In this document: piece after piece, positions 7,658 through 17,887 of the stretch | How positions within the stretch are numbered: position 1 is the stretch's first letter | Layout of the letters: each line of letters starts with the position of its first letter | The notes under the pieces: generated by a model | The model's database searches: none | What the model saw: the letters and a program-made list of their open reading frames with translations, nothing else | What the model was told of the DNA's origin: nothing | Assembly (NCBI GenBank): GCA_903832055.1 | Contig: CAILAC010000010.1 | Span: 310,001-374,000 of the forward strand | Length of the DNA: 64,000 nt | Origin: an uncultured Acidobacteriota bacterium | Lineage (GTDB): Bacteria; Acidobacteriota; Terriglobia; Terriglobales; Acidobacteriaceae | Direction of reading: 5' to 3' | Position numbers and translations under genes: made by a program

Positions 7658-9265
7658 CTACCCTACGATCGGCACCCGCAAGTCGCCGCCAGTCATCTCT
7701 TTGGGCAAATGCAGGTTGAGCAGATTGAGTAGAGTTGGGCTGATATCCCGCAGGCTACCATCGGCGCGCAGCGTGTACTTGTGCGCGTCTTCACCCACGT
7801 AGATCATCGGCACTGGATTGGTAGTATGAGCCGTATGCGGACCGCCCGTAACAGGGTCAACCATCTGCTCAGCATTGCCGTGATCAGCCGTAATCAACCA
7901 GCTGCCACCCTTTTCACGCAGCGCCTTGTAGATGCGTGTTAGCTGCGCGTCCACGGTTTCAACGGCCTTGATCGTTGGCAAAAGCTGGCCGCTGTGGCCC
8001 ACCATGTCCGCATTGGCAAAGTTGGCAATGATCAGGTCAAACACCGTATCGTGAATCGCGCTCACAATCGTATCGCCAATGCCCTCGGCAGACATCTCCG
8101 GTGCCAAATCGTAAGTCGCAACCTTCTTCGACTGAATCAGCGTCCGGTCTTCTCCGGGAAACGGAGTTTCTATGCCGCCGTTGAAGAAGTAAGTCACATG
8201 GGCATATTTCTCCGTCTCTGCCACACGTAGATTGCGCAACTGCGCATTACCCAGCACGTTCGCCAGCAGATTATCCATCGACTCAGGCAAAATTACCAGC
8301 GGCAGACTGTAGCTCTTGTCATACTGGGTCATGCACAGGTAATACAGCTTCTTTGGCAATTCGCTGCGCGGAATAACTTCATCCAGCGCTTCCCACGCGT
8401 CCAGGTTGCGCCCGCCAGCCTGGTTGATGCCACTTTCACGCGTCAGCACCCGGGTAATCTGCCGTGCGCGATCAGCGCGATAATTAAAGTTAATCACCAC
8501 ATCTTCATCGCGAATAACGCCATTCGGCTTGCCCGCAGCATCCGTTACGACAAAAGGAATCGTGAACTCATCTGTAATTCCGTTGTTATAGCGATCCCTG
8601 ATAAGCGCCGCCGGATCCGCCGTCGCACCACCCTCGGCCTTGCCTGCCACCATCGCGTCAAAAGCCTTGCGCTCGCGGTCCCACTTCTTGTCGCGGTCCA
8701 TAGCATAGTACCGCCCACTTACGCTCGCCAGTTTGCCAATGCCATACTCGGCCATCTTCCGCTGTAATTTTTCGACATACCCGGCACCCGAGGTCGGCAA
8801 CGTGTCACGCCCATCAAGAAATGCATGCACAAATACGCGCGTCAGACCATGCGCTTTCGCAGCCCGCAGCAGCGCATACAAATGCTCCTGGTGAGCATGC
8901 ACGCCACCATCGGAAAGCAACCCGATCAGGTGCAGTTGCCTGTCTCCTTCCCGCGCCCGCTGCATAGCTTTGGCAATCGCCGGGAAGTTTGTAAACTCAT
9001 CATTCGCAATCAACAAATCGATGCGCGTGATATCCATCTGTACAACGCGGCCAGCACCTATATTCAGATGCCCCACTTCACTGTTGCCCATCTGCCCATC
9101 CGGCAAACCGACAAAGTGCTCCGAAGCGCGAATCAGAGTATTCGGATACTCCGCGAGCAGCTTGTCATAGGTAGGTTTGCGGGCCAATGCAATCGCATTG
9201 TTATCGACTTTCGGGCTATAACCCCACCCGTCGAGAATAGTAAGAACTAAAGGACGCCTGGACAT
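7658..9265 (-). CDS. gpmI: 2,3-bisphosphoglycerate-independent phosphoglycerate mutase
   Basis: Interconverts 3- and 2-phosphoglycerate in glycolysis and gluconeogenesis (cytoplasmic, Mn-dependent). The protein has 535 residues, the usual length. [10 protein letters not shown] gives the first metal ligand, GNSEVGH carries the phospho-serine (Ser62), and ITADHGNAE and [12 protein letters not shown] carry further metal ligands. The frame can be extended to TTG 9280, but GAGGG lies inside that extension about 8 bases before ATG 9265, which is therefore the start. It follows eno in the same direction with a 117-base gap and may be co-transcribed with it, so two consecutive glycolytic steps are linked. 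Confidence 0.96.
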   Translation of the reverse strand: MSRRPLVLTILDGWGYSPKVDNNAIALARKPTYDKLLAEYPNTLIRASEHFVGLPDGQMGNSEVGHLNIGAGRVVQMDITRIDLLIANDEFTNFPAIAKAMQRAREGDRQLHLIGLLSDGGVHAHQEHLYALLRAAKAHGLTRVFVHAFLDGRDTLPTSGAGYVEKLQRKMAEYGIGKLASVSGRYYAMDRDKKWDRERKAFDAMVAGKAEGGATADPAALIRDRYNNGITDEFTIPFVVTDAAGKPNGVIRDEDVVINFNYRADRARQITRVLTRESGINQAGGRNLDAWEALDEVIPRSELPKKLYYLCMTQYDKSYSLPLVILPESMDNLLANVLGNAQLRNLRVAETEKYAHVTYFFNGGIETPFPGEDRTLIQSKKVATYDLAPEMSAEGIGDTIVSAIHDTVFDLIIANFANADMVGHSGQLLPTIKAVETVDAQLTRIYKALREKGGSWLITADHGNAEQMVDPVTGGPHTAHTTNPVPMIYVGEDAHKYTLRADGSLRDISPTLLNLLNLHLPKEMTGGDLRVPIVG

Positions 9266-9382
9266 GATGATATCCCTCAAAGTTCAACAAATGAGTAAGT
9301 GAGCAGGATATTGCGAGAAGATACAAATAAGGCTGGGAAGAAGGGCGCGGCCGAAGCCGCGCCGCTCCCTGGCTGCTAAAGG

Positions 9383-11182
<1,800 letters not shown>

Positions 11183-12082
11183 ATGAATCCGCAACGACTT
11201 TTTCTAACCATGAGGATGGGGATGCTGGCCGCGGCAACGCTCACTCTCGCTGCAGCCGCCATCGCTCAGCAAAGCAGCAGCGCATATCAGGGCGTGTCCA
11301 AGCCACCCGCCGATGCCATTGAGGCAACGCCAGAGCCGCCGCCCATCGTCATCGCCAAGCCCTCGGCAGCGGTCGTTGCAACTCAGCCCCAGAGTGACAC
11401 GCAAGACCCGCAGCCCACGTCAGCGGGGCCTGTAGCCCCTCCCGCTCCTGTTGAACCAACACCGACCCTTGCCACCCGAGCCACCATCGCCGACCCCGAT
11501 GGAGACATCGTCCAACCCCGCGCGGCCCGCCCCGGCGAGCTCCTTGAGGGCGCGACGATCCGCGTCAAGCTCACCGAGCGCCTCTCCAGTTCCAGCAGCG
11601 AAAAAGGCGAAGCCTTCCACGGCCAGGTCGCCTACGACGTCCTCCAGGACGGTAAAGTCCTCATCCCGGCAGGCTCCGGCATCGAGGGCCAGGTCACTTC
11701 TGCCTCCGCAGGTCACTTTGGTGGCCACGGTAGCCTCCACCTCAAGCCCGAGGCAGTCATCCTTCCCGACGGCTCCCGCTTCATGCTTCACGCTGAAACC
11801 ACCGGCACACCCGGCTCCAAAACCCGCGTCGGCGCCGAGGGGAGCATCAATCCCGGCTCGCGCGTGAAAAAAGACAGCATCGAGTACGGCGCAGTCGTTG
11901 GCACCGGAGCCATCACTGGCGCGGTCGTCGCCGGCCCGGTCGGCGCGCTCACCGGCGGCCTTATCGGCGCAGGCCTCGTCACTACCCACATCATGGTCGA
12001 TCATCCCCAGGCGACCCTCGAACCAGGCTCCATGCTCATGTTTACCCTCACCGAGCCGATGAACCTCATGGCGACCAATTAG
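11183..12082 (+). CDS. Secreted protein with Pro/Ala-rich linker and glycine-zipper segment
   Basis: 299 residues. The signal peptide is at 1-28 (AAATLTLAAAAIAQ). A long Pro/Ala/Thr linker follows, to about 115. Then comes a beta-rich domain (TIRVKLTERLSSSSSEKG, GKVLIPAGSGIEGQVT) like the conserved C-terminal domain seen in TrbI/VirB10-like and many acidobacterial exported proteins. Near the C-terminus is a glycine zipper (GAVVGTGAITGAVVAGPVGA). The start ATG 11183 has GAGGAG about 10 bases upstream; the longer frame from 11084 lacks one. It is probably periplasmic or outer-membrane-associated. Function unknown. The pyrE gene follows after a terminator. Confidence 0.8.
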   Translation: MNPQRLFLTMRMGMLAAATLTLAAAAIAQQSSSAYQGVSKPPADAIEATPEPPPIVIAKPSAAVVATQPQSDTQDPQPTSAGPVAPPAPVEPTPTLATRATIADPDGDIVQPRAARPGELLEGATIRVKLTERLSSSSSEKGEAFHGQVAYDVLQDGKVLIPAGSGIEGQVTSASAGHFGGHGSLHLKPEAVILPDGSRFMLHAETTGTPGSKTRVGAEGSINPGSRVKKDSIEYGAVVGTGAITGAVVAGPVGALTGGLIGAGLVTTHIMVDHPQATLEPGSMLMFTLTEPMNLMATN

Positions 12083-12117
12083 TCGTCGCAATCAATCCAA
12101 GATCCCTCCCCTGGGAC

Positions 12118-12152
12118 AAAAGGCCGACAGCAGATATTTGCTGCCGGCCTTT
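12118..12152 (+). terminator. Intrinsic terminator after the 11183-12082 gene
   Basis: AAAGGCCGACAGCA...TGCTGCCGGCCTTT forms a 13-14 bp stem with one mismatch and a short T-containing tail. It separates this transcript from pyrE. Confidence 0.85.
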
Positions 12153-12156
12153 CCGT

Positions 12157-12183
12157 TTGCACGACCGCAGACCTTGTTAAACT
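12157..12183 (+). promoter_or_regulatory. Predicted pyrE promoter (leaderless layout)
   Basis: TTGCAC (12157-12162), a 15-base spacer, then TAAACT (12178-12183). The -10 box ends 7 bases before ATG 12191 and no Shine-Dalgarno sequence is present, so the mRNA would begin at or next to the start codon. Confidence 0.45.
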
Positions 12184-12190
12184 GAATCCC

Positions 12191-12820
12191 ATGCCTGCCT
12201 CCGCCGCACCCCAACTTGACGCCACCTACAAGCAGCAGCTTCTCGCCCTCCTCGCGCGAATCAGCTTCCGCCTCGGCAACTTCACCCTCTCCTCAGGTGC
12301 CACCAGCGACTACTACATCGACTGCCGCACCACCACGCTCCACGCCGAGGGTGGCCGTCTCACCGGGCACGCGGTACTCGAACTGCTCGCCGAGCACGAC
12401 ATTGAGGCCGAAGCCGTCGGTGGCCTCACCATGGGCGCTGACCCCATCGTCTGCAACGTCGCTACTGCCAGCGCATGGCACGCCCAGGTCGATCCCGAAT
12501 CCCCCCTGCTCCACGGATTCCTCGTCCGCAAGGCTGAAAAAGCCCATGGAACTGGCCGCCGCATCGAGGGCTTCTGCCGAGAAGGCGCCCGCGTCGTCAT
12601 CGTCGATGACGTCTGCACCACCGGCGCATCGACCATCAACGCCATCGCCGCCGCCCGCGAATCAGGCATGATCGTCGCCGCCGTCGTCTGCCTCGTCGAA
12701 CGTCAGGAAGCTGCCGGCCGACCCGCCGTCGAAGCCGCCGCCGCAGGTGCTCCCTTCTTCGCCCTCTTCACCGCCAATGACGTCCGCGCCGAACACATCC
12801 GCCAGCAACAAGTTCGCTAG
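12191..12820 (+). CDS. pyrE: Orotate phosphoribosyltransferase
   Basis: Adds phosphoribose from PRPP to orotate to make orotidine 5'-phosphate, the fifth step of de novo pyrimidine synthesis. The protein has 209 residues. FTLSSGATSDYYIDCR is the orotate-binding segment, and GGLTMGADPI and the flexible-loop lysines (LVRKAEKAHGTGRRIEG) are present. The PRPP-binding motif is VVIVDDVCTTGAST. Length and motifs are normal. It stands alone, preceded by a terminator and followed 11 bases later by the end of the convergent GH30 gene, so the two messages may overlap. Confidence 0.95.
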   Translation: MPASAAPQLDATYKQQLLALLARISFRLGNFTLSSGATSDYYIDCRTTTLHAEGGRLTGHAVLELLAEHDIEAEAVGGLTMGADPIVCNVATASAWHAQVDPESPLLHGFLVRKAEKAHGTGRRIEGFCREGARVVIVDDVCTTGASTINAIAAARESGMIVAAVVCLVERQEAAGRPAVEAAAAGAPFFALFTANDVRAEHIRQQQVR

Positions 12821-12831
12821 TGCCCATTTCC

Positions 12832-14091
12832 CTACTGCACAAACGTAGTGATGCTCTGGCCCGGCAGCGTGTATGTAAATCCACTGCCTGAAACAGCCAC
12901 CGCTCCCTGCGCCGCCAGACTCGCCGTTGCGCTCGTCTGGTAGGGTGCCACCGATGTCAGCGCCCCATTCTGCACGCTGAATGGCTGACTCACAGCAGCC
13001 GTACCTGTATGGATAGCAACAATCACAAAGTGGCCGCCGCCCTTGTACGCCGACACATACACGCCGCTTTGAGGATTGGCAGTAGCATTCACCCTCACAT
13101 ATCCAGGCCGCACAAATTTAGAGAACTGCCCCAGCGCATATCCATTCAACGTGGGAGTGTGTGAATCATCCATCAATCCGCTGGTATAGCCCCCGCCCGT
13201 ATAGTTCTCAATCCACCACCACAGGTACGCGTTATAGTTCGCGACAGTCAGCGAATCGTGCACCTCACGCGCCAGCGCCAGCGCTCCGCTGATCCCGGTC
13301 CCGGTCTGGTAGTGCTCCGTCATCCAGAGTTCCTTGCCCTTGCTCACCGCATTCGCGTAGGGAGCCGCGCTCGTCCCATAAATATGGCCAGCCACAATGG
13401 CAATATGCCCCACCGCACTCGCGTCATTGAGCGCGGGATCAGACAGGTTCGCGGTAAAGCTCTCTGACTCCGGCATCATCAGCTTCGTCGACAGAGTTGC
13501 CGCGTTGCCCGCCACCCAGGCATCCATCTGCTCCCCCGTCCACCCGCAAGATTCATACGTCACGCTTGCATCGGGCTCGTTTTGGATAGAGATCGCGTAC
13601 AAATTCACCCCGCCGCTCGCCATGTAGCTCACAAAGCTCTGCAGGTAGTTTGCATAGGCCCCATAGCTCGCCGAATTCAGCGCCCCGCCCACGGTGTTGT
13701 TATTGGTCTTCATATCCGCCGGCGGAGTCCACGGCGTTGCAATCACGCTCGCCCCGCGTGTCGAGGCCAACTGCGCGTTGTGCAGCTCCGTTCCCCAGTT
13801 TGCCGCGCCGCCTGTGTCCGTGGAGGGGTCAATCCTCACCCGCAAAATGCTTAGCCCCAGTTGGCCGCTCCCGCTCCCAAAAAGAGCATCCGCCTGCCCA
13901 CTCGAAAAATTGCTGATCCACGCCGACGACCCGCCAAAGCCCCGAATCGTCTGGTTCGTCGCCCCAAAATCAACCGTCGCCGGATTCCCCTGAGGCGGTG
14001 GAGGCGTAATTGTGCCGCCTCCGCTGCCGCCAGAACACGAACTCAGTACCACCACAACGGGGACCAGAAACAGCAGCAAGCGCAGTCGCAT
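12832..14091 (-). CDS. GH30 glucuronoxylanase-like lipoprotein
   Basis: 419 residues. The signal peptide ends in lipobox LSSCSGG, so it is probably anchored to a membrane. The mature TIM barrel begins at IRGFGGSSAWI. The acid/base is Glu172 in SIQNEPDA and the nucleophile is Glu259 in WMTEHYQ. A C-terminal beta-sandwich (SGVYVSAYKGGGHFVIVAIH) completes the GH30 fold. It most resembles subfamily 8 endo-glucuronoxylanases that cut xylan near methylglucuronate branches. ATG 14091 follows GGGAGAA; the upstream extension to 14154 is rejected because it would displace the signal peptide. Confidence 0.87.
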   Translation of the reverse strand: MRLRLLLFLVPVVVVLSSCSGGSGGGTITPPPPQGNPATVDFGATNQTIRGFGGSSAWISNFSSGQADALFGSGSGQLGLSILRVRIDPSTDTGGAANWGTELHNAQLASTRGASVIATPWTPPADMKTNNNTVGGALNSASYGAYANYLQSFVSYMASGGVNLYAISIQNEPDASVTYESCGWTGEQMDAWVAGNAATLSTKLMMPESESFTANLSDPALNDASAVGHIAIVAGHIYGTSAAPYANAVSKGKELWMTEHYQTGTGISGALALAREVHDSLTVANYNAYLWWWIENYTGGGYTSGLMDDSHTPTLNGYALGQFSKFVRPGYVRVNATANPQSGVYVSAYKGGGHFVIVAIHTGTAAVSQPFSVQNGALTSVAPYQTSATASLAAQGAVAVSGSGFTYTLPGQSITTFVQ

Positions 14092-14338
14092 AAGCAAGAA
14101 TTCTCCCGCGCGGCATAAACAGCGATGGGTCGCCAGCATGCCGCGGCGACCCATAGTAAATCAATTTACTAATGACTAGCAATGCATATTACGCTTCCCG
14201 CATTGCAGCCCTTTCAAGCGCTGTTCAGAGCCGTCCAGCCAGGCCACGGTCCGATTCCACCAGCTCGCCTGAGCCCATCACCCACGTAGCTTCCGCATTC
14301 TCATGCGATAGCAGCAGCGGCCAAAGAAAGAAGAACAG

Positions 14339-14356
14339 GCCGGTCCGAAAACCGGC
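14339..14356 (-). terminator. Terminator of the OmpA-type lipoprotein gene
   Basis: Arms GCCGGT and ACCGGC enclose a six-base loop. On the minus strand they are followed by the pyrimidine-rich CTGTTCTTCTTTC. It lies about 50 bases behind the stop at 14408. The rest of 14092-14407 has no supported gene. Confidence 0.65.
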
Positions 14357-14407
14357 TCGCTCCTTCAACGCATTCCATTTGTTACCGAGGCCCTGGTCAT
14401 TCATCCG

Positions 14408-15133
14408 TTACCGGCCCCCTGCCGCAGATGCAGTGTCCGTCTTGCCTTGGTTTGACAACAGTCGAATCTCGACCCGGCGATTCTTTGCCCGGCCTTCCTT
14501 CGTCTTGTTATCCGCAACTTCCTTGTCCTTACCGATTCCGATCAAGTAAAAGCGGTGCGCCGGGATCGCATACTTCGCCGCCAGGTACTGCACTACAGCA
14601 TCCGCCCTGCGCTGGCTCAGCGCGTAGTTGTAATCCGCGTTGCCCACAGAATCCGTTCCGCCCGTAACCTCGACAATGTAGCTCTTCGCCGATGCGATCG
14701 TCGTCGCAAAGTTGTCCAATTGCGCCTTGTCGTCAGGCGTAAGTACGGCCTTGTCAAAGCCAAATGTCACCGCAAGATTGCCAATCGCCTGGTAGTTGTC
14801 CAACCCAGCCACCACGCTCGCCAGAGAATCTGCCCGGTGAACCGCGTTGTTCGCCGTCATCTCCGCGTCGCCGGCAGCCTTTTGCGCACCCTGGGCGTTC
14901 TGGGTGGCCGCATCCGCAGCGCCCTGCGCCTTGGTAATGCCAGCCGTCGCCCGGTCGTCCGTATCGTGAATGGCGCGATTGTTCTCCGCCGCCTTGTCAT
15001 TGAGCTGATTGGTGTGTTCAATAAGCGGAGCGGTCTGGTTGCGAACATAGTTCTTCGTAGCGCAACCGGACAGAGCGGCAATCGCAACCGCCAGAACAGA
15101 AGTATTCAAGAGATTCATTCGTTGCATCATCAT
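14408..15133 (-). CDS. OmpA-family outer-membrane lipoprotein (Pal-like)
   Basis: 241 residues. The signal peptide has lipobox LSGCATK. An Ala-rich coiled coil of about 80 residues with Lpp-like heptads follows (TAPLIEHTNQLNDKAAENNR). The OmpA C-terminal peptidoglycan-binding domain runs from about residue 115 (VTFGFDKAVLTPDDKAQLD ... VEVTGGTDSVGNADYN, SQRRADAV, NRRVEI). It would tie the outer membrane to peptidoglycan. The start is ATG 15133, the first of two tandem ATGs, with AAGGA upstream. It is not in a tol operon, so it is Pal-like only by architecture. A terminator follows the gene. Confidence 0.88.
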   Translation of the reverse strand: MMMQRMNLLNTSVLAVAIAALSGCATKNYVRNQTAPLIEHTNQLNDKAAENNRAIHDTDDRATAGITKAQGAADAATQNAQGAQKAAGDAEMTANNAVHRADSLASVVAGLDNYQAIGNLAVTFGFDKAVLTPDDKAQLDNFATTIASAKSYIVEVTGGTDSVGNADYNYALSQRRADAVVQYLAAKYAIPAHRFYLIGIGKDKEVADNKTKEGRAKNRRVEIRLLSNQGKTDTASAAGGR

Positions 15134-15207
15134 GGGGAGAAATCCTTTCGGTTTGATGGCCCTGCGCGGTCACTCCGGCAAGGCTCATTCGAACTACTTT
15201 CGCCCCA

Positions 15208-15420
15208 TTAAGTTGCACGTAATAGGCCAAACTCTCCTGCATCCTTAAACCACTGATTCAGCGACACATAGCCAGGAAGTCCCTCAACACCTTTCAATGA
15301 AACGCCGGTAATTTTTACACGGTCCCGGTAATGCTTACCCGGCACATCTGCCAATTCCCACCATTTGCCTTGACCACTACTGCCACCGCCCGCTAACGTT
15401 AGGCGCTCACGAAAGGCGAT
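15208..15420 (-). pseudogene. C-terminal remnant of an unrecognised gene
   Basis: A minus-strand frame reads LAGGGSSGQGKWWELADVPG and continues through HYRDRVKITGVSLKGVEG to a clean stop at 15208. The peptide looks like a genuine protein end. Its codons (AAA, GTA, CTA, TTA, CAT) are much less GC-rich than the neighbouring genes. The frame has no plausible start: upstream it runs antisense into the SnoaL-like gene. It is best explained as the tail of a gene whose 5' part was lost. The family is not recognised. Confidence 0.4.
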
Positions 15421-15422
15421 CA

Positions 15423-15824
15423 ATGTCCCTGTCCAATCTCGAAATCGTCCAGAATCTCTACGCTGCATTCGCCGCCAACGACGGCCCTACCATCATGGCC
15501 ACCCTCGCGCCAGACCTCATCTGGAACGAAGCCGAAGGCTTCCCCTACGCCGACCGCAACCCCTACCACGGCCCCGCCGCAGTCGGCGAAGGTGTCTTCT
15601 ACCGCCTCGCCACCGAATGGGACTACTTCCACGTCGTCCCCGAAAAGTTCATTGACGCCGGCAACACCATCATCATGACCGGCCGCTACAAAGCCGCCTA
15701 CAAAGCCACCGGCCGCATCCTCAACGCCCAGGCCGCCCACGTCTGGCAACTCCGCGACGGCAAAGCCATCAGCTTCCAGCAATACACCGACACCGCCCAG
15801 GCCCAGGCCGTTACGAAAACCTAG
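15423..15824 (+). CDS. SnoaL-like / nuclear transport factor 2 fold protein
   Basis: 133 residues, beginning MSLSNLEIVQNLYAAFAAND, then a DLIWNEAEGFPYAD stretch and a C-terminal VWQLRDGKAISFQQYTDT. This is the cone-shaped NTF2/ketosteroid-isomerase fold (SnoaL-like, PhzA/PhzB-like). Members bind small hydrophobic ligands or catalyse isomerisation or hydrolysis; the substrate here is unknown. AAAGG precedes the ATG by seven bases. It stands alone, with no biosynthetic cluster around it. Confidence 0.8.
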   Translation: MSLSNLEIVQNLYAAFAANDGPTIMATLAPDLIWNEAEGFPYADRNPYHGPAAVGEGVFYRLATEWDYFHVVPEKFIDAGNTIIMTGRYKAAYKATGRILNAQAAHVWQLRDGKAISFQQYTDTAQAQAVTKT

Positions 15825-15958
15825 CCAGCACCATGGCACCAATATCGACAGCATCGCGAACGCCACAATGGCCTGAGGCAAAACCCTGGAAATTCGAGTG
15901 GTTTGATGGAACCATCTGGAAGACTTCAGGGTATCTTTGCAATTTTGGCATCTAGAAT

Positions 15959-15976
15959 TAGCATCGAACGATGCTA
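15959..15976. promoter_or_regulatory. Palindromic operator upstream of vapBC
   Basis: TAGCATCGAACGATGCTA is an inverted repeat with 8-base arms and an AA centre. It overlaps the -10-like TATGAT (15974-15979) and ends 25 bases before the vapB start. Position and symmetry fit autorepression by the VapBC complex. Confidence 0.6.
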
Positions 15977-16001
15977 TGATCAGGCACGGAAGGTTTGAGC
16001 G

Positions 16002-16199
16002 ATGCGGACGACTTTGGCTTTAGACGACGATTTGGTGCTCGCGGCGCAGGAGTTTACCGGCGTGTTGGAGAAGACGGCGTTGGTGCGCGAGGCGTTGAAG
16101 GCGCTCATTGAGCGCGAGGCCTCGCGCAGGCTTGCGGCGATGGGTGGGACCATGCCTGAGTTGGAATATATTCCTCGGTTTCGGGCGGCTGACCGGTGA
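16002..16199 (+). CDS. vapB: VapB-type antitoxin
   Basis: 65 residues starting MRTTLALDDDLVLAAQEFTG. This is the short ribbon-helix-helix form of VapB antitoxins that binds the operator and neutralises the PIN toxin. A C-terminal toxin-binding tail follows (GGTMPELEYIPR). GGAAGG is placed 8-9 bases before ATG 16002. The stop codon overlaps the toxin start (GTGA), so translation is coupled. A perfect palindrome lies upstream. Confidence 0.9.
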   Translation: MRTTLALDDDLVLAAQEFTGVLEKTALVREALKALIEREASRRLAAMGGTMPELEYIPRFRAADR

Positions 16200-16564
16200 T
16201 TTTGGCGGATACGGGCATTTGGATCGACCATTTTCGGAAGCCGGAGCCAGAGTTGCAGAGGTACCTGGCGCAGACCAGCATTACGATGCACCCATTCATT
16301 GTCGCGGAGTTGGCACTCGGTTCGCTGCGCGACCGCATCAGAACTCTGGCTACTTTGGAGAGGATTCCCCAGGTACAAGTGGCGCAACTGGGCGAGGTGC
16401 GGCGCATGATCGAGGCGCATTCTCTCTACAACTCAGGGATTGGGCTCACGGATGTGCATCTGCTGGCTTCTACTCTGATCACGCCGTTTACCCGGTTGTG
16501 GACACGGGACAAGCGCTTGCGCAGAGTCGCGGAGTCGATGGGCATCAGCGTGAACCACCCATAA
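16196..16564 (+). CDS. vapC: VapC-type PIN-domain ribonuclease toxin
   Basis: 122 residues. PIN domain with the acidic residues expected at the metal site: Asp5 (LADTGIWIDHF), Glu in FIVAELALG, Asp in GLTDVHLLAS and Asp in LWTRDKRL. VapC proteins cleave specific tRNAs or rRNA when freed from VapB. The start is GTG 16196, overlapping the vapB stop by four bases. All catalytic residues are present, so it is probably active. Confidence 0.92.
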   Translation: MILADTGIWIDHFRKPEPELQRYLAQTSITMHPFIVAELALGSLRDRIRTLATLERIPQVQVAQLGEVRRMIEAHSLYNSGIGLTDVHLLASTLITPFTRLWTRDKRLRRVAESMGISVNHP

Positions 16565-16643
16565 CTGGGTAATTGGGCCGAGGTTGGCTCGAAATTGTGT
16601 TTCCGTGTTGTCTGAGAGCCGCGTTTCACGTACCTTGACCAAC

Positions 16644-16906
16644 ATGGAAATACATTTCCCGCCGACGTTGAAACTCGGCTCCAGCAAGTGGCGACCGCCA
16701 AAGGTAAGAATGCCGAACAATTGGTGAAGGACACGGTTACCCGTACGCCCGCAAATCAGGCCCGCTTCATTGCAGGAGTTGAGGGAGGTATTGAACAAGC
16801 GAATCGGGGCGAGTTTGTAGAGCACCAAGACGTGTCTAGGTACATTTCCACCGAGAAAATCGTCGAAATCCTGCACATCTGGCACGGCGCGCAAGACTGG
16901 CGCTAA
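16644..16906 (+). pseudogene. Decayed parDE-like toxin-antitoxin module (frameshift plus internal deletion)
   Basis: ATG 16644 opens MEIHFPP. The following sequence makes sense only one base back, as VETRLQQVATAKGKNAEQLV: a single base has been lost near 16663. The second frame then runs through an antitoxin body (RFIAGVEGGIEQANRGEFVE). Near 16840 it continues directly into KIVEILHIWHGAQDWR, the C-terminus of a ParE/RelE toxin. The antitoxin tail and most of the toxin are missing. An intact relative of both parts is the pair at 45731-46245 (FVAEVERGLAQVKSGQTLSH; IHIVRVLHGAQKWP). Confidence 0.75.
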
Positions 16907-16987
16907 TGACCAACCAAGGGTAAGTTGCGGGACGATTGGCGGAGCCGCCACCCGGCTAAGACCGCAAGATGTGGCGCTGCGGAAGAC

Positions 16988-17026
16988 CTTGTCTTAAAGA
17001 CAAGACCTGGGGCACCCGGCACCCGT
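16988..17026. repeat. GGTGCCC-hairpin repeat, copy 2 (reverse orientation)
   Basis: The hairpin CTTGTCT-taa-AGACAAG is followed by ACCTGGGGCACCCGGCA. The reverse complement TGCCGGGTGCCCCAGGTCT is identical over 19 bases to 32171-32189. It lies between the decayed toxin module and the 17114 gene. Confidence 0.7.
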
Positions 17027-17113
17027 GCAGTTTTCATGTGACAAATTGTGCTCCTGTAATAAACTATAGCTCTTCCGCTTTTGCTTCATCTGCACCTGAT
17101 CTTGGAGAAACCT

Positions 17114-17887
17114 ATGCCTGTTGTTAAGTTCTTTGGGAAAGTAGTACCTTCAAACCACTATCAAACATCCCTGATGAATATGCCGTCACTCCATTTCCAT
17201 GCGGGTGATGGAGGTCTCGAAGTGGATCTAACCATAACGGTGAAGAATTCCGAACTAGAAGTCAATTGCTCTATGGCCACCTATACAAACTCCAGCTTTC
17301 AACTCCTCCATAAAATAGCGTACGACTTTGCGAGAGCCTCGATTAACCTAGTTGTATTTTCTACGGGGCTCTCATTTTCGGTGTTTTTCGACAAAATGAT
17401 AGATGAAAATGAGCAACCATCAGCATTTATCATCCACCACCCCGCGCTAGGAAACCTGTGTACAGCTTTTTCAATTACACAGCCACAGCCTAACCCGGCC
17501 TTGAATGAATCCATAAACATAATCATGTCTGAGCCAGCACTATTTCTTGCACTCGATGATCTCGTAACTTCCGCCTCACATCACCATCTGTTAATCGTGA
17601 ATGCCGCAAGAGCGATTGAAGGATTGAGGCACGCCATGACTCCGACTGGCAATTCCAGGGAACATGAATGGGAGAAATTTAGGAACAATTTGAATATGGA
17701 CAGGAAATATGTCAGCCTAATCACGGATCACTCGAAACATGGTCGCCACGGAGACAATACCTTTATACCGGGAAACATTACTGAGCAAATATCTACTCGA
17801 TCATGGACGATCTTCAATAGATTTATTGAATTTCGCCGTAACAATAATGTGGCCTTAAATATCAGCGCCTACCCTATGTTGGTTGGA
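17114..17887 (+). CDS. Hypothetical protein, first gene of a two-gene cassette
   Basis: About 258 residues; ATG 17114 has GGAGA seven bases upstream. An N-terminal beta-rich part (SLHFHAGDGGLEVDLTITVK) precedes a helical C-terminal half. That half contains NAARAIEGLRHAMTP, an EWEKFRNNLN segment, and SLITDHSKHGRHGD. The helical half resembles a type seen in environmental hypothetical proteins and may be HEPN-like, but this is memory and not a search. The third codon positions are much more AT-rich than in uvrC next door, suggesting transfer. The stop codon (17888-17890) lies inside the start of the next gene, so the two are translationally coupled. Function unknown. Confidence 0.7.

Noticed and set aside
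9266-9280. Upstream TTG start for gpmI
   Set aside because: The Shine-Dalgarno sequence GAGGG lies inside this extension; ATG 9265 fits it.
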